Below are positions 34,256-43,631 of a DNA stretch of 64,000 nt, one piece after another. The notes beneath the pieces were generated by a model that was given only the letters and a program-made list of their open reading frames with translations, was not told the DNA's origin and searched no databases. The DNA is from Lentzea kentuckyensis (GTDB taxonomy: Bacteria; Actinomycetota; Actinomycetes; Mycobacteriales; Pseudonocardiaceae): NCBI RefSeq assembly GCF_002150765.1, contig NZ_MUYM01000081.1, positions 1-64,000 on the forward strand, given 5' to 3'. Each line of letters opens with the position of its first letter. Position 1 is the first letter of the stretch. Both the position numbers and the translations under genes were made by a program.

Positions 34256-34971
34256 TATTCCCCCCTTCGAGCAGGTTCCATTGGACATGGCGACCCTGAA
34301 TCGAATAACACCCGAGCTACGACGCCCAGCAGATCGGCAGCGCGGACCGTGGTCGCACAACTATCAACGGGATACTGCAGGTCACAGGAACCGACACAGC
34401 CTCATCACACATAGCCGGCACGCCTTCTTCCATCCAACGGAATTTCCTTCACCCAGCCAAGCCGCACACCCAGCGGGGTTCATTGACACTTCATTCCTGA
34501 GGATATTCCGAAGTACCGAAGCGTCAACCATTCCGAGCATTAGCGTGCACATGACTCGAACCCACCCGTTCCGCGACCGGTTCCAATCGCCGAAAAATGG
34601 GCAAAGTTCAGAACCCAACTCTTCCAGTGAGCAAAAGTCGTACCCCGCTTCGCCTTGCTATAGGCAGACCGCAACTAGCCACGGCGACTCAGCTCTCTGC
34701 GATGGCATGTGCCGTAACCGTGCCGTACGAGCCAACACCCAGTCGGGATTTAATTTAGTCACCACTGAAGCAACTGTAGATACTGGTTTGACGGCGGTTC
34801 GCTTGGCGCCGGCACGCACTGTGGGTGACGTTTAGTGGTTGGTGACTCCTCAACGGGTTCCCCGTCCAGTCGCGCGACGCAGACCCCGTTGGGGGAATCC
34901 ACCTTGCGAGCCCTCCCTTGGAGTCTTTCCAAGCGATACGAAGGGAGTCGCAACCAAGGCGAGAGGATCCC
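34256..34971. other. 716-base intergenic region between transfer operon and phosphotransferase
   Basis: This is a long stretch with lower GC than its surroundings and no supported gene; the short frames on both strands lack ribosome-binding sites and domain character. It must hold the promoter of the minus-strand transfer operon near 34260-34400 and that of the phosphotransferase gene on the other side. A weak stem (caacggg / cccgttg) lies near 34852-34893. No repeat or attachment site was recognised. Confidence 0.4.
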
Positions 34972-35844
34972 GTGTCCAAACAGCTTGACCATCCGCCAGC
35001 GCTCGACGGCAGCGTGCGAGCACGGAACGTGGACCTCAGCGAGGCCGACGCGCAGTTCCGGCAGTGGATGCACGAAAACCTCAGCCACGCGGCAGACCAC
35101 TTCGGGCTCACCGTTGTAGGACAAGCTAGGCTCGGCTGGCTCGATAGGTCGATCAGCGCACGCGTGCAAGCAGCTGACCGGCAGCTCTGGCTTCGAGTGG
35201 CGTCCGAGGACAAGCAGTGGACCGGCGGCGACTTCTGGACCGGCAACTTCGCCGCCAACGTGTTCGCCACGCTGTCCAAGCCGCGGGTTCTCGACGTCTA
35301 CGAGTGGGAGGAGTGGCGGCAGCAGCGTGCCGAGTTGATGACCTTGGCTCCAGGTTCACCCTGCTCCCCCACCGACACGTTGAGCCATGCCATCGACCTT
35401 CCCGATGAGTGGTGGACGCAGCTCCGCAGAACGATCCAGGTGGTCGCGGCGACACCTACCGACCGCATCAATGCCGATCAGGCTCTGATCACCGGCAGGA
35501 TCCAGCAGCACTTCGGGAACTCGGTGAACCCCGTCGTCCGCCAATGGGAAACCGTGCACGGCGACCTGCACTGGGCGAACCTGATGGGACCAGACTTCAG
35601 CTTGCTGGACTGGGAGTCATGGGGCCGCGGTCCAGTTGGGACAGACGCGGCCACACTGTTCTGCTACAGCCTTCTCGTGCCAGAGACCGCTGATCGAGTG
35701 TGGCGCACCTTCGCCCACGTGCTCCACACCGACGCTGGACAGCTCGCCCTGCTCTACGTCGCTGCCCGGCTGCTGCACCGAATCGACAAGGGCGACCACC
35801 CGGACCTCGCCGCACCACTGAGGAAGCTCGTCGAGACCTTCTGA
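34972..35844 (+). CDS. Aminoglycoside-phosphotransferase-fold protein
   Basis: This 290-residue protein has the kinase-like APH fold. The catalytic Brenner motif is HGDLHWANL (His196, Asp198) and the metal-binding motif is LLDWESWGRGPVGTDAATL. The N-terminal lobe is weakly conserved and lacks an obvious glycine-rich loop, so the substrate cannot be assigned; such proteins phosphorylate antibiotics, amino alcohols or sugars. Start GTG 34972 follows gagagga. The gene is followed within 8 bases by the convergent XRE regulator. Confidence 0.78.
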   Translation: MSKQLDHPPALDGSVRARNVDLSEADAQFRQWMHENLSHAADHFGLTVVGQARLGWLDRSISARVQAADRQLWLRVASEDKQWTGGDFWTGNFAANVFATLSKPRVLDVYEWEEWRQQRAELMTLAPGSPCSPTDTLSHAIDLPDEWWTQLRRTIQVVAATPTDRINADQALITGRIQQHFGNSVNPVVRQWETVHGDLHWANLMGPDFSLLDWESWGRGPVGTDAATLFCYSLLVPETADRVWRTFAHVLHTDAGQLALLYVAARLLHRIDKGDHPDLAAPLRKLVETF

Positions 35845-35851
35845 ACTGACG

Positions 35852-36715
35852 TCAGACTGCCTCTTCGAGTGGCCACGGCGCCTCCCCGAGGCGAGCGATC
35901 AAGGCCCTCGACTCCTCCGAATCCAAACTGGACTCGCTCAGCGCACGTACGGTCGTTGCGTAGCCATCTAGCGAGGCCTCGTCCTCGATGAACGCAGTGG
36001 AGTTCTCGCACTCCACGCACACAACGGGTTCGTACTTCGCGAAGGTCAAGCGGGTGAACGGCATGTCCATGCCGACGTGCGCGCCGATCTTCGTCGGCAT
36101 GATCCGGATGACGATGTTCGAACGGACCGCCCTGCGCAACAGGTGGTGAAGTTGCTCCCGGCGCACGTCAGGTCCACCAACAGGCAGGGACAGCGCTAGT
36201 TCGTGGATGTAGAACGTGCAGGTCAGTTGACTGCGGCGTAGCTGTTCCTGCATCTTCAGCCGCACCCCGACACGCGCTTCCACTTCGTCCGCTGGAATGT
36301 TGGGCGAAGCTGACATCGCCGCACGCATGTACGCAGGTGTCTGCAGCATTTCCGGCAACGCAAGCCCTCGCCAGCTGACCAACGTCTTGGCCGCGGCGAT
36401 GTTCTCCAAGAGGGTGCGGTGGTAAACCGGCGGACAAGTTCCGTGCACTTGCAACCAGCTCTTGACGTGCGCCACCGGGAGCAGTGACAGGAGGTGGTTA
36501 CATTCAGCGGGCTCCACCCCGCAGATGCCCAGCAACAGGCCCAGCTCGACAGCACTGGTGCCACCCTTGCCGTTGAGCAGCCCCGAAAGCTTGGCCGGGT
36601 CCCAGTCGAGCCGCTCGGCGAGCGCAAGTGAGGAGCTGAAGTCTGTGCGTGCGATGGCCGTTCGAAGCCCATTGCCGAGCTCACGGCCTCGTACAGTGGA
36701 AAATCGTTTCGGCAT
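35852..36715 (-). CDS. XRE regulator with DUF5753 domain
   Basis: This 287-residue transcription regulator starts at ATG 36715 (MPKRFSTVRGRELG). Residues 8-75 form a helix-turn-helix (SSLALAERLDWDPAKLSGLLNG), and residues 110-285 form the DUF5753 ligand-like domain (EMLQTPAYMRAAM; FTRLTFA; VCVECENS). This architecture is expanded in actinomycetes, often next to small partner genes. It diverges from the NUDIX gene across about 225 bases. Confidence 0.9.
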   Translation of the reverse strand: MPKRFSTVRGRELGNGLRTAIARTDFSSSLALAERLDWDPAKLSGLLNGKGGTSAVELGLLLGICGVEPAECNHLLSLLPVAHVKSWLQVHGTCPPVYHRTLLENIAAAKTLVSWRGLALPEMLQTPAYMRAAMSASPNIPADEVEARVGVRLKMQEQLRRSQLTCTFYIHELALSLPVGGPDVRREQLHHLLRRAVRSNIVIRIMPTKIGAHVGMDMPFTRLTFAKYEPVVCVECENSTAFIEDEASLDGYATTVRALSESSLDSEESRALIARLGEAPWPLEEAV

Positions 36716-36941
36716 CGCGCGCGCCTTTTCCCTGCTGTAGCTGAAGGTCTGTCCTGCCAGACAGCAACAGCCAACCTCGCCTGCACCGGTTCGCACCAGC
36801 TCGCGAATCTCGCATCGATCTGGCGGAGTTCTCACATCCGTAGGCCTTTACCTGCAAAGACGCTCTGATGGACGAAGCTTCCACGATCGGGTGATCGCCC
36901 CGATTCAATGCGCAGCGGGCGAGCTGGCTAGGGTGCCGCGG

Positions 36942-37448
36942 GTGACCACATCGGAGTCTGCGGACAAGGTGCTGCCTGTCGAGCAGTACGTGGCTGGCTT
37001 GGCCCGCAAGCGCATGGCCGCCGGAGTGCTGTTTCGCGACAGGGCGGGCAGGGTGCTGTTGCTCGAGCCGTCTTACAAGCCGAACTGGGAGATTCCCGGT
37101 GGCGCAGTGGAAGCGGACGAGTCACCGTGGGCGACAGCGACTCGTGAGCTCGCTGAGGAGTTGGGGTGGGAACGGCCGCTAGGTCGACTGCTCGTGGTGG
37201 ACTACGTGCGGCCACAAGACTCCCGTCCTGAGGGTGTCGTGTTCGTCTTCGACGGCGGTGTGCTCGACGAGACCGATCTGGTCGGCATGGTGTTCACGGA
37301 TGGCGAGATCCTCTCCGCGAGCTTCCGAAGCTTGGACGAAGCCCGGAGCAAGGTGAAGCCGCTGCTGGCTGACCGTCTGGCAGTCGCCGTGCAGGCTGCC
37401 GAGCAAGGCGCCACCGCGTTGTGCGAACAGGGACAGCGCGTCGCGTAG
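36942..37448 (+). CDS. NUDIX hydrolase
   Basis: This 168-residue hydrolase has a full Nudix box: Gly54, Glu60, then RELAEELGW ending at Trp76, fitting GX5EX7REUXEEXGU. NUDIX enzymes cut nucleoside diphosphates linked to another group; the exact substrate is not predictable. GTG 36942 is preferred to the upstream ATG region because conserved sequence begins soon after it, though the ribosome-binding site (gggtg) is weak. It diverges from the DUF5753 regulator, which may control it. Confidence 0.85.
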   Translation: MTTSESADKVLPVEQYVAGLARKRMAAGVLFRDRAGRVLLLEPSYKPNWEIPGGAVEADESPWATATRELAEELGWERPLGRLLVVDYVRPQDSRPEGVVFVFDGGVLDETDLVGMVFTDGEILSASFRSLDEARSKVKPLLADRLAVAVQAAEQGATALCEQGQRVA

Positions 37449-37474
37449 CCCGGTTTACTGCCGTACCACCCCGG

Positions 37475-38722
37475 TTAGCCGGTCAGCGCGACCGAGTTCA
37501 GTTGGTCCCGTGGCGCCGGAACAGCGGTGATGCCACCAGCGGTGTCCTTAGTGGCCGTGTGTTGCTTGCCCGCTGTCCGGTAGAGGCTGTCGTGGATGCC
37601 GTCGGCGAACAGCAGTCCACTCAGGTCCCGGCGGGTTTTGGCGGTCTGGCAGTCGGCGCGGAACCCGGACGCGCCAAGCAACAGCGCGAGTTCCGCGGTG
37701 GCGGAGTTGGCGGTGTCGATGCCATGAGCTTTCGTCGCCGCACCCCACAGTTCCGCGTCAGCGTGTCCGCCTTCAGCCAGCTGGGACGCCATGACGGCGC
37801 CCAATAGCGCGGTCGCGAGCTGGACGTGCGTGCGGCCGAGAGTGATCAGCGCTGAGTCACGCAGTCGGTGCACGTCGCCGATGGTTTTCCGCTCGGAAAG
37901 CCGGGCGGTCACTGTGTCGAAGACTGCGGCCGCGCCTCCGAGCGCGGTGGCGGTGACCAGCGGTCGATACTCGGCGAAGTGCTCGCGGAGCAGCCCCATC
38001 CCTTGCCCGTGCAGAACCTCCTCTGGCTGCACCTTCACCGCGTCGAGGTCCAGGACGCCCCACGTCCAGCCGGCCAGCCCGGTCGGCGGAATCGGCTGAC
38101 GGACCATGCCCGGTTCGCTCGCGTCGACTGCGGCGGCGACGAGCTGGCCATCCGGGGCTCGGAAGAACAGCACGAACACCGCGGCTTCGGTCAGGCGGCT
38201 GATCCAGGTCTTCCGGCCAGTTACCGTCCACGTTCCGTCCGATCCGGCGACGGCGCAGGTCCTGGTTTCCGCCGGACGGGATCCGCCATGGGGCTCGGTG
38301 ACCGCGATCCCGGCCAGGTCGCCCGCCAGCAGCCGCGGGATCCACCGGCGCTTGGTCTGCGGACTGCCGTGGCGGGCGATGAGCCTGCCGTGGCCGAGTC
38401 CAGTGGTGTCACGCAGGTCGATATCGCAGTAGCCGCACATGAACTGCGTCAGCACCCGAAACACGTCCGGTTCCCCGGTCGTGTCGACGTGGCGGGCGAG
38501 GTCCTGCCGAATCATCCGCAGACGGCCGCTCCTCTCCGTGCCCGCAGGGAGGTCCGGTCCCACCGGATAGCGCCTCAGGGCTCGGTCCAACCTCTCCGCG
38601 ACACTCGTGAGCCGGGTCCAGTCGATCCTGCCGCCGGGGTCGAGGACAGGCTGCAGCGGCTGCAGCCAGGTCTTGATCGCCTCGGTCGCTGCGGGTGCAC
38701 CGTCAGGCATGGCCGGTTTCAC
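37475..38722 (-). CDS. Acyl-CoA dehydrogenase-family flavoprotein
   Basis: This 415-residue protein has the ACAD layout: a helical N-terminal domain, then the middle beta-domain with GIAVTEPHGGSRPAET and WTVTGRKTWISRL (flavin-binding strands), and the C-terminal helical domain with the four-helix bundle (ALITLGRTHVQLATALLGA). The catalytic base cannot be assigned by eye. Start GTG 38722 overlaps the stop of the acyltransferase gene (GTGA), so the two are coupled and probably act on the same acyl substrate. The pathway is unknown; a small lipid or secondary-metabolite pathway is likely. Confidence 0.82.
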   Translation of the reverse strand: MKPAMPDGAPAATEAIKTWLQPLQPVLDPGGRIDWTRLTSVAERLDRALRRYPVGPDLPAGTERSGRLRMIRQDLARHVDTTGEPDVFRVLTQFMCGYCDIDLRDTTGLGHGRLIARHGSPQTKRRWIPRLLAGDLAGIAVTEPHGGSRPAETRTCAVAGSDGTWTVTGRKTWISRLTEAAVFVLFFRAPDGQLVAAAVDASEPGMVRQPIPPTGLAGWTWGVLDLDAVKVQPEEVLHGQGMGLLREHFAEYRPLVTATALGGAAAVFDTVTARLSERKTIGDVHRLRDSALITLGRTHVQLATALLGAVMASQLAEGGHADAELWGAATKAHGIDTANSATAELALLLGASGFRADCQTAKTRRDLSGLLFADGIHDSLYRTAGKQHTATKDTAGGITAVPAPRDQLNSVALTG

Positions 38723-39522
38723 CGGACCTCTCCCTGCACGCGGGCCGGACGGCCATAGGCCAGCACTCCCGGTGGGACATCGCGAGTGACCAAGGAGCCG
38801 GCCCCGACCAGTGCGCACTCACCGATCACCACACCTGCCAGCACGACGCAGCCGCTGCCGACCTTGGCCCCGGTGTCAAACCTCGGTGCAGCGAGTGTGG
38901 GCTCACGGTCCGGATCACGCCAGGTCAGCGTCCTGTCGTTGATCGTGCGGACGCCGGCGCCCAGGAACACCCGATCAGCTAGCACGGTCGAACTGGTGAT
39001 GTGCGAGCCAGGTGAGCAGCGCACGTCGCGGCCGATGCGGGTCTCGCGTTCCACGGTGAGGTGGTGACCGAGTTGCGTCTCCGTGCCGACCTGCACCGCT
39101 GTGCGGAGCAGCGTGTGGTGCCCGACCAGTGTGTTCACGCCGATTCCGACCTCGGCATAGACAACCGCGCCCGAGCGAACAGTCCCTCCTGCGCCGATCA
39201 CTGTGCCGCCACCGACACCAGGACGGATCTTCCCGACGGCGTAGCCGAGTTCGGGCTTTCCGATGACGGTGTGCTCCTCAACGCGAGCCTGCTCGCCGAT
39301 GGTCGTGCCGCCGTGAACCACGGCGAACGGCTCGATCACCGCACCAGAGCGGATCACGACCGGACGCGGCGTGCCCAGCTCATCAACCGGAATGAACATC
39401 GCGTATCGGCTGATCACGACGTTGCTGTCCGCGTGCAACAGGCCTGCGCGGTCGAGCTCACAAACAGTCATCTCCCGACCAACGGCAGAGAAGTTCGGCT
39501 CCGACGTTATTGGGGTGCTCAT
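38719..39522 (-). CDS. Left-handed beta-helix acyltransferase
   Basis: This 267-residue protein is built almost entirely of hexapeptide repeats ([LIV]-G-x-x-x-x), for example VIRSGAVIEPFAVVHGGTTI and later VGSGCVVLAGVVIGECALVG, the WbbJ/Vat/NeuD type. These trimeric enzymes transfer acetyl or other acyl groups from CoA. ATG 39522 follows ggaggaggga and is certain; the longer frame is non-coding. It is coupled to the dehydrogenase gene downstream and diverges from an XRE regulator. Confidence 0.85.
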   Translation of the reverse strand: MSTPITSEPNFSAVGREMTVCELDRAGLLHADSNVVISRYAMFIPVDELGTPRPVVIRSGAVIEPFAVVHGGTTIGEQARVEEHTVIGKPELGYAVGKIRPGVGGGTVIGAGGTVRSGAVVYAEVGIGVNTLVGHHTLLRTAVQVGTETQLGHHLTVERETRIGRDVRCSPGSHITSSTVLADRVFLGAGVRTINDRTLTWRDPDREPTLAAPRFDTGAKVGSGCVVLAGVVIGECALVGAGSLVTRDVPPGVLAYGRPARVQGEVR

Positions 39523-39627
39523 CGTCGTCCCTCCTCCTGCGGCAGGACGGTGGGCTGCCGCGGCAGCACCCAGAACACGACCTACGCCACCTCTCTGACC
39601 AGCGAAGTTGCTGGACCCGGTGCGCCG

Positions 39628-39644
39628 TTTGCAGGGTGTGCAAA
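39628..39644. promoter_or_regulatory. Candidate operator TTTGCA-N5-TGCAAA
   Basis: A perfect 6-bp palindromic pair with a 5-base spacer lies in the 190-base divergent region between the acyltransferase and the XRE-type regulator gene. Its position suits repression of both by that regulator, but binding is inferred. Confidence 0.45.
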
Positions 39645-39712
39645 TCAGCTGGCACGCACCGTGATCGTTTGGATACGCTGAAACACCCTGCTCTGAGTGA
39701 GGAGTGCAGGCG

Positions 39713-41080
39713 ATGGATCCGACTCGCGCGATCTGGGACTCCCAGGAGGTCCGAGTCGCTGTCGATTCCGGTGATCTCGGCGCGATAGTGCGTGCCGTCC
39801 GTCGCGCCACCCCGCTCACGCTGGCCGATCTCGCGGAGAAGTGCGGCTACTCCATTTCCACGCTGTCGCGGATGGAGCGTGGCAAGCAGCCACTGCGTGA
39901 CGTTCAGGTCCTGCGGTGCCTCGCCAAGGCGCTGCAGATCCCGCCGCACCTGCTCGGTCTCACCGACACACGATCACGGTCCGTGCACGCGCCGCGTCCC
40001 GTCGCTAGGGTCAACGTCATCCTGGCGCCGGACGAGGAGACCGATCCCATGCGTCGTCGCACGCTGCTCGCGGGACTGACCAGTCTGGCCGGCACCGCGG
40101 TACTCGGTGCCGGAACTCCGTCCTGGGCCAAGAACGACCCGGTGGACGCGCTTGAGCGCGCGCTGCTCGCTCCACCCTCAACGGGCGCCATCCCTGTGGA
40201 GGTCGCCGAACTGCGGAGACAGGTAGCCGAGGTGCGCTCGGTGTTCCAGCTCGGCCACTACACCGAATCCGCCTCCAGGCTGCCCGCCGTCTTGTCGACC
40301 GCGATGGCCACCCGCGCGGAAGCAGAGAATCCCGCCGACGCGAACAGTCTGATGGCCGACCTGTACACGCTCGCATCCGAGCTCATGGTCAAACTCAACC
40401 GCACGCAGTCCGCACTGATCACAGCAGACCGCGCGGTGCAAACGGCCCACGACACGGACGACATCCTCACCCAAGCCGCCGCACATCGCGCGTGGGCGAT
40501 CGTGCTACGTCGTACCGGGCACGCCGACGCCGCACAGAGCCTGATCTCCGACTCCATCGAGAGCTTGCAGCCTGATCTGCACCGCGGCCCAGAGCACCTG
40601 TCGGTGTACGGATCTCTGCTGTCCACCGCTGCCTACACCGCAGCCGTCGACGGTGACCGCGACACCGCCCTCGCCCTGACAGCAGAAGCAGTCGAGGCGG
40701 CCGCCAGGCTCGGCTCAGACGGCAATCACCGGTTCACCGCCTTCGGCCCCACCGGCGTTGGCTTGTACCGGATCAGCGTCGCCCGAGCCCTCGGCGACTA
40801 CGGCGCCGCGATCGAAGCCGCAAGGCGGATCAACCCGGCCGCTATCCCGGTGGCCGAACGACGTGCTCGCTACTGGTCCGACATCGCCCACGCCTTCCAC
40901 GAGTGGAACAAACCCGAGCATTCCCTCCGCGCGCTGCTGGCTGCCGAACAGGCCTCCCCTGACGAAGTCCGATACCGCAAGCCGATCCAGCAGATCACCA
41001 TCAGCCTGCTGCGACATCCGACAGCGCGCGCTCTGCCAGGCTTGGAGGCCTTCGCTGCCCGTACAGGCGCGGTCGCGTAG
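39713..41080 (+). CDS. XRE regulator with TPR-like C-terminal domain
   Basis: This is a 455-residue regulator. Residues 25-85 form an XRE helix-turn-helix (TLADLAEKCGYSISTLSRME). A hydrophobic Arg-rich segment (MRRRTLLAGLTSLAGTAVLG, residues about 113-132) follows, then a helical TPR-like region to the end. Such proteins resemble SARP/NsdA-like helical regulators in actinomycetes. ATG 39713 lies 8 bases after ggag. It diverges from the acyltransferase-dehydrogenase pair and is the likely regulator of that unit through the TTTGCA site. Confidence 0.8.
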   Translation: MDPTRAIWDSQEVRVAVDSGDLGAIVRAVRRATPLTLADLAEKCGYSISTLSRMERGKQPLRDVQVLRCLAKALQIPPHLLGLTDTRSRSVHAPRPVARVNVILAPDEETDPMRRRTLLAGLTSLAGTAVLGAGTPSWAKNDPVDALERALLAPPSTGAIPVEVAELRRQVAEVRSVFQLGHYTESASRLPAVLSTAMATRAEAENPADANSLMADLYTLASELMVKLNRTQSALITADRAVQTAHDTDDILTQAAAHRAWAIVLRRTGHADAAQSLISDSIESLQPDLHRGPEHLSVYGSLLSTAAYTAAVDGDRDTALALTAEAVEAAARLGSDGNHRFTAFGPTGVGLYRISVARALGDYGAAIEAARRINPAAIPVAERRARYWSDIAHAFHEWNKPEHSLRALLAAEQASPDEVRYRKPIQQITISLLRHPTARALPGLEAFAARTGAVA

Positions 41081-41137
41081 ACGCCCAACTGGGCGGAGCG
41101 CTCGCTCAGCTCATCCCGATGGCGTATGAGTAATTGC

Positions 41138-41779
41138 ATGGTCACTGCTGTCGTCTTCGACGTCGGAGAAACGCTGTTGGACGATTCGCGCGAGTGGGGT
41201 GCGTGGGCCGACTGGATCGGCGTACCGCGACACACGTTCTCGACAGTTCTTGGCGCGGTAACAGTCTCTGGAAGAGACAACGCGGAGACCTTCCAGTACT
41301 TCCGGCCAGGCTTCGACGTCGCGCACGAACGGCAGTTGCGCGAAGACGCCGGGCTGGGCGAACAGATCGACGAGCAGGACCTCTACCCCGATGTCCGGTC
41401 AAGCCTCGCCGCGCTGCGCGGCCTTGGACTCAAGGTTGGGGTTGCCGGCAACCAGACCACCCGTGCAGGCGAGCTGCTGCGGGCTCTTGCCCTGCCGGCA
41501 GACTTCGTCTCGACGTCCGGGGAATGGGGCGTTGCCAAGCCATCGAACGCCTTCTTCGATCGCGTTGTCGAAGCTGCTGCTGCGCCCGCGGAGCAGATCG
41601 TGTACGTGGGAGATCATCGGGACAACGACGTCGTGGCCGCGAAGGCGGTGGGACTGCGCACGGCGCTGATCCGCCGCGGTCCTTGGGGATACCTCTGGGC
41701 CAACGATCCGTTGGTGGAACGGGATGCCGATTGGGTCATCGACTCACTCGACGAGCTTCCTGCGCTGCTCGCTGACTAG
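41138..41779 (+). CDS. HAD-superfamily hydrolase
   Basis: This is a 213-residue hydrolase of the HAD family (phosphatase-like, subfamily IA). Motif I is FDVGETLLDD, with the first Asp the nucleophile and Glu where the second Asp usually sits. Motif II is VAGNQTT, motif III lysine lies in VAKPSNAFF, and motif IV is YVGDHRDND. Start ATG 41138 gives the compact form; ATG 41126 is also possible. The substrate is unknown. It is convergent with the next gene. Confidence 0.85.
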   Translation: MVTAVVFDVGETLLDDSREWGAWADWIGVPRHTFSTVLGAVTVSGRDNAETFQYFRPGFDVAHERQLREDAGLGEQIDEQDLYPDVRSSLAALRGLGLKVGVAGNQTTRAGELLRALALPADFVSTSGEWGVAKPSNAFFDRVVEAAAAPAEQIVYVGDHRDNDVVAAKAVGLRTALIRRGPWGYLWANDPLVERDADWVIDSLDELPALLAD

Positions 41780-41784
41780 ACCCG

Positions 41785-43065
41785 TCAGATCGCCCGTGCT
41801 CCAGCCCAAGCTGCGAGCCCAACCACCCTGCTGTTTCCAGGACGGTGCTGGAGCAGCGAAGCGAGCGTGCTCTTGACCTGAGGATGTTCTCGCGTGTGTT
41901 GAGGAGCTGCGTCGCGCGCCATCTCGATGCAGACATAGGCCTCTTCATGGTGGCCCAGCTCGTGCTGCGCGTTACTCAGCTCGATGTAGTAGTGCGAACG
42001 GCGCTCCGCGGGCAACTCCCCCGACGGATGCCATGTCGCTGCCCGCTCGATGCCAGCCGGGTCGCGCAGCTCGGTGGCCACCGCGAGTTCGTGGATGCGA
42101 ATCGACTGCGGGCCAAAGGCAGTGCCGCGGTAGACGCCTTCAGGAACCCTCTTGGCCGCCTCGTTGGCCTCACTCAGATGGTCTCGGGCCGCGCGAGGAT
42201 CGCCGATCCGCCCGGCCACCACTGCGGCTCGCATGTGAAGGGATCCATAGGCGGCAGCAACGTGTTCATCGTCCAGATTGGACAAAGACGACTCACTGGC
42301 GGCCTTGACGAGTGCTCGACCAGCAGTGCTCAGATCACCGCTGGCGAAGAACGTCTCGGTGCGGACGTACTCGGCGGCTGCCACGAGCAGCGGGTCATTC
42401 GCCTGAGCCGCGGACTGCCGCATGAGATCGATGAGGCGGGCTGAGAGATCAAGGTATCCGAACTTGAACGCTATCCCGTCCGCAGCGCGAAGTGCGAGAG
42501 CACGAAGCAACGCGACCTGTTGCTGCTGCAGGCCTTCCATAGCGAGCTGCCCTGCACGCGCCAGCTCTGCGAGGAGGTCCGGCAGGGCGTCGGCAAGAGC
42601 GCCGTACCTGGCTTCAAGACGGTGCTCGTTGACGCGAGCCACGTCTGCGCTGATCTCAACGAGCGTACGAGTGGGCCCATCATCAGGAAGATCGAATGCA
42701 TCGAGTGCCCGCCGCACAAGCGGGATGACTCCGTGCACCCGGTCAAGGCTGTGTCCGATCTGGATGGACCCACGAGGATCACGTCGAGGCTGGCCTGATC
42801 GACTTCCGATCGACCGCATCTCGACACACTCGTCCGCCACTGTGAGCAACGACTTCTGCGGATGGAGAAGCTCCAGCAACTCACGGAGACTTGTGAGTTC
42901 GAGCGCTCGCACGAGCCGTCGCTGCGTTGGCGGTTCAGGAGTCGCCTCGCCACGTTCCCATCGCCCGACAGTTCCGGTGGTGACGCCAAGGTGCAGAGCA
43001 AGCCGCTCCTGTGAGAAACCCACAACCTTGCGGCGCTTCGCGAACGCCTCCCTCGGCGTGGCCAT
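41785..43065 (-). CDS. XRE regulator with helical C-terminal domain
   Basis: This 426-residue regulator begins with an XRE helix-turn-helix (FSQERLALHLGVTTGTVGRWERG, residues 17-39) followed by about 350 residues of TPR-like helices (HYYIELSNAQHELGHHEEAY near the end). It is built like the regulator at 39.7-41.1 kb but without its hydrophobic segment, so the two are paralogous in design. The start ATG 43065 follows aggggga. No ligand or target is known. Confidence 0.82.
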   Translation of the reverse strand: MATPREAFAKRRKVVGFSQERLALHLGVTTGTVGRWERGEATPEPPTQRRLVRALELTSLRELLELLHPQKSLLTVADECVEMRSIGSRSGQPRRDPRGSIQIGHSLDRVHGVIPLVRRALDAFDLPDDGPTRTLVEISADVARVNEHRLEARYGALADALPDLLAELARAGQLAMEGLQQQQVALLRALALRAADGIAFKFGYLDLSARLIDLMRQSAAQANDPLLVAAAEYVRTETFFASGDLSTAGRALVKAASESSLSNLDDEHVAAAYGSLHMRAAVVAGRIGDPRAARDHLSEANEAAKRVPEGVYRGTAFGPQSIRIHELAVATELRDPAGIERAATWHPSGELPAERRSHYYIELSNAQHELGHHEEAYVCIEMARDAAPQHTREHPQVKSTLASLLQHRPGNSRVVGLAAWAGARAI

Positions 43066-43325
43066 CGATCCCCCTGATGTGAATGCGCATAGTTCACCAC
43101 GAGCCTAGCTTGGAAGGTGCACAAAACAGCGGATCAGTCCAAAGATGTCCAGCTTCACCCAATCGGGGCATCCGCACGTTTGTGCAGGTAGAGGCGCCAG
43201 ATGATAGATCCCTGCTAGATCGCCGGCAGATTCGTGGGCTGGATTCTCAGCGGCGCGGCAATTTGAGTGGATCACTACCGACATCGCGCGCAGATCGCGC
43301 ATACGTCCGCGGGAAGTGATCGGGC

Positions 43326-43631
43326 ATGACTCGCAGCTACAAATGGCAACCGCATGACGGGGCGCGCCACGCGCTACCGAGTTCACTCGCCGAAGGCGAC
43401 CCGGGAAGCACGTTGTGCGGCACCGAGGTCACCACCAAGTCCGACAAGTGGCCAGAATCCGAACGTTGCTGGCCGATGTGCAGGGCGTGTGACCTCGCCT
43501 GGCGCGAGGAGGAGCAGATCCTGCCATGGCCTCGCGAGGGCATGCAGCCCGTGACTGAATCCGCGCAGATCAAGGAAGTGATCACTCCCCTCACGAGCCG
43601 CTCCTACGAGGACGCCCTCCGTGGAGCGTGA
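43326..43631 (+). CDS. Small zinc-finger protein
   Basis: This 101-residue protein follows a pattern frequent in Pseudonocardiales: WQPHDGARHALP, TLCGTEV, then CWPMCRACDLAW. One His and four Cys could bind a zinc ion. Such small proteins are usually encoded near XRE regulators and have unknown function. Its stop is inside the next gene (11-base overlap), so the three genes to 44.9 kb form one operon. Confidence 0.75.
   Translation: MTRSYKWQPHDGARHALPSSLAEGDPGSTLCGTEVTTKSDKWPESERCWPMCRACDLAWREEEQILPWPREGMQPVTESAQIKEVITPLTSRSYEDALRGA

Noticed and set aside
34382-34618. Minus-strand 78-codon frame in the low-GC intergenic region
   Set aside because: No ribosome-binding site, no domain and poor third-position GC bias; kept as non-coding.
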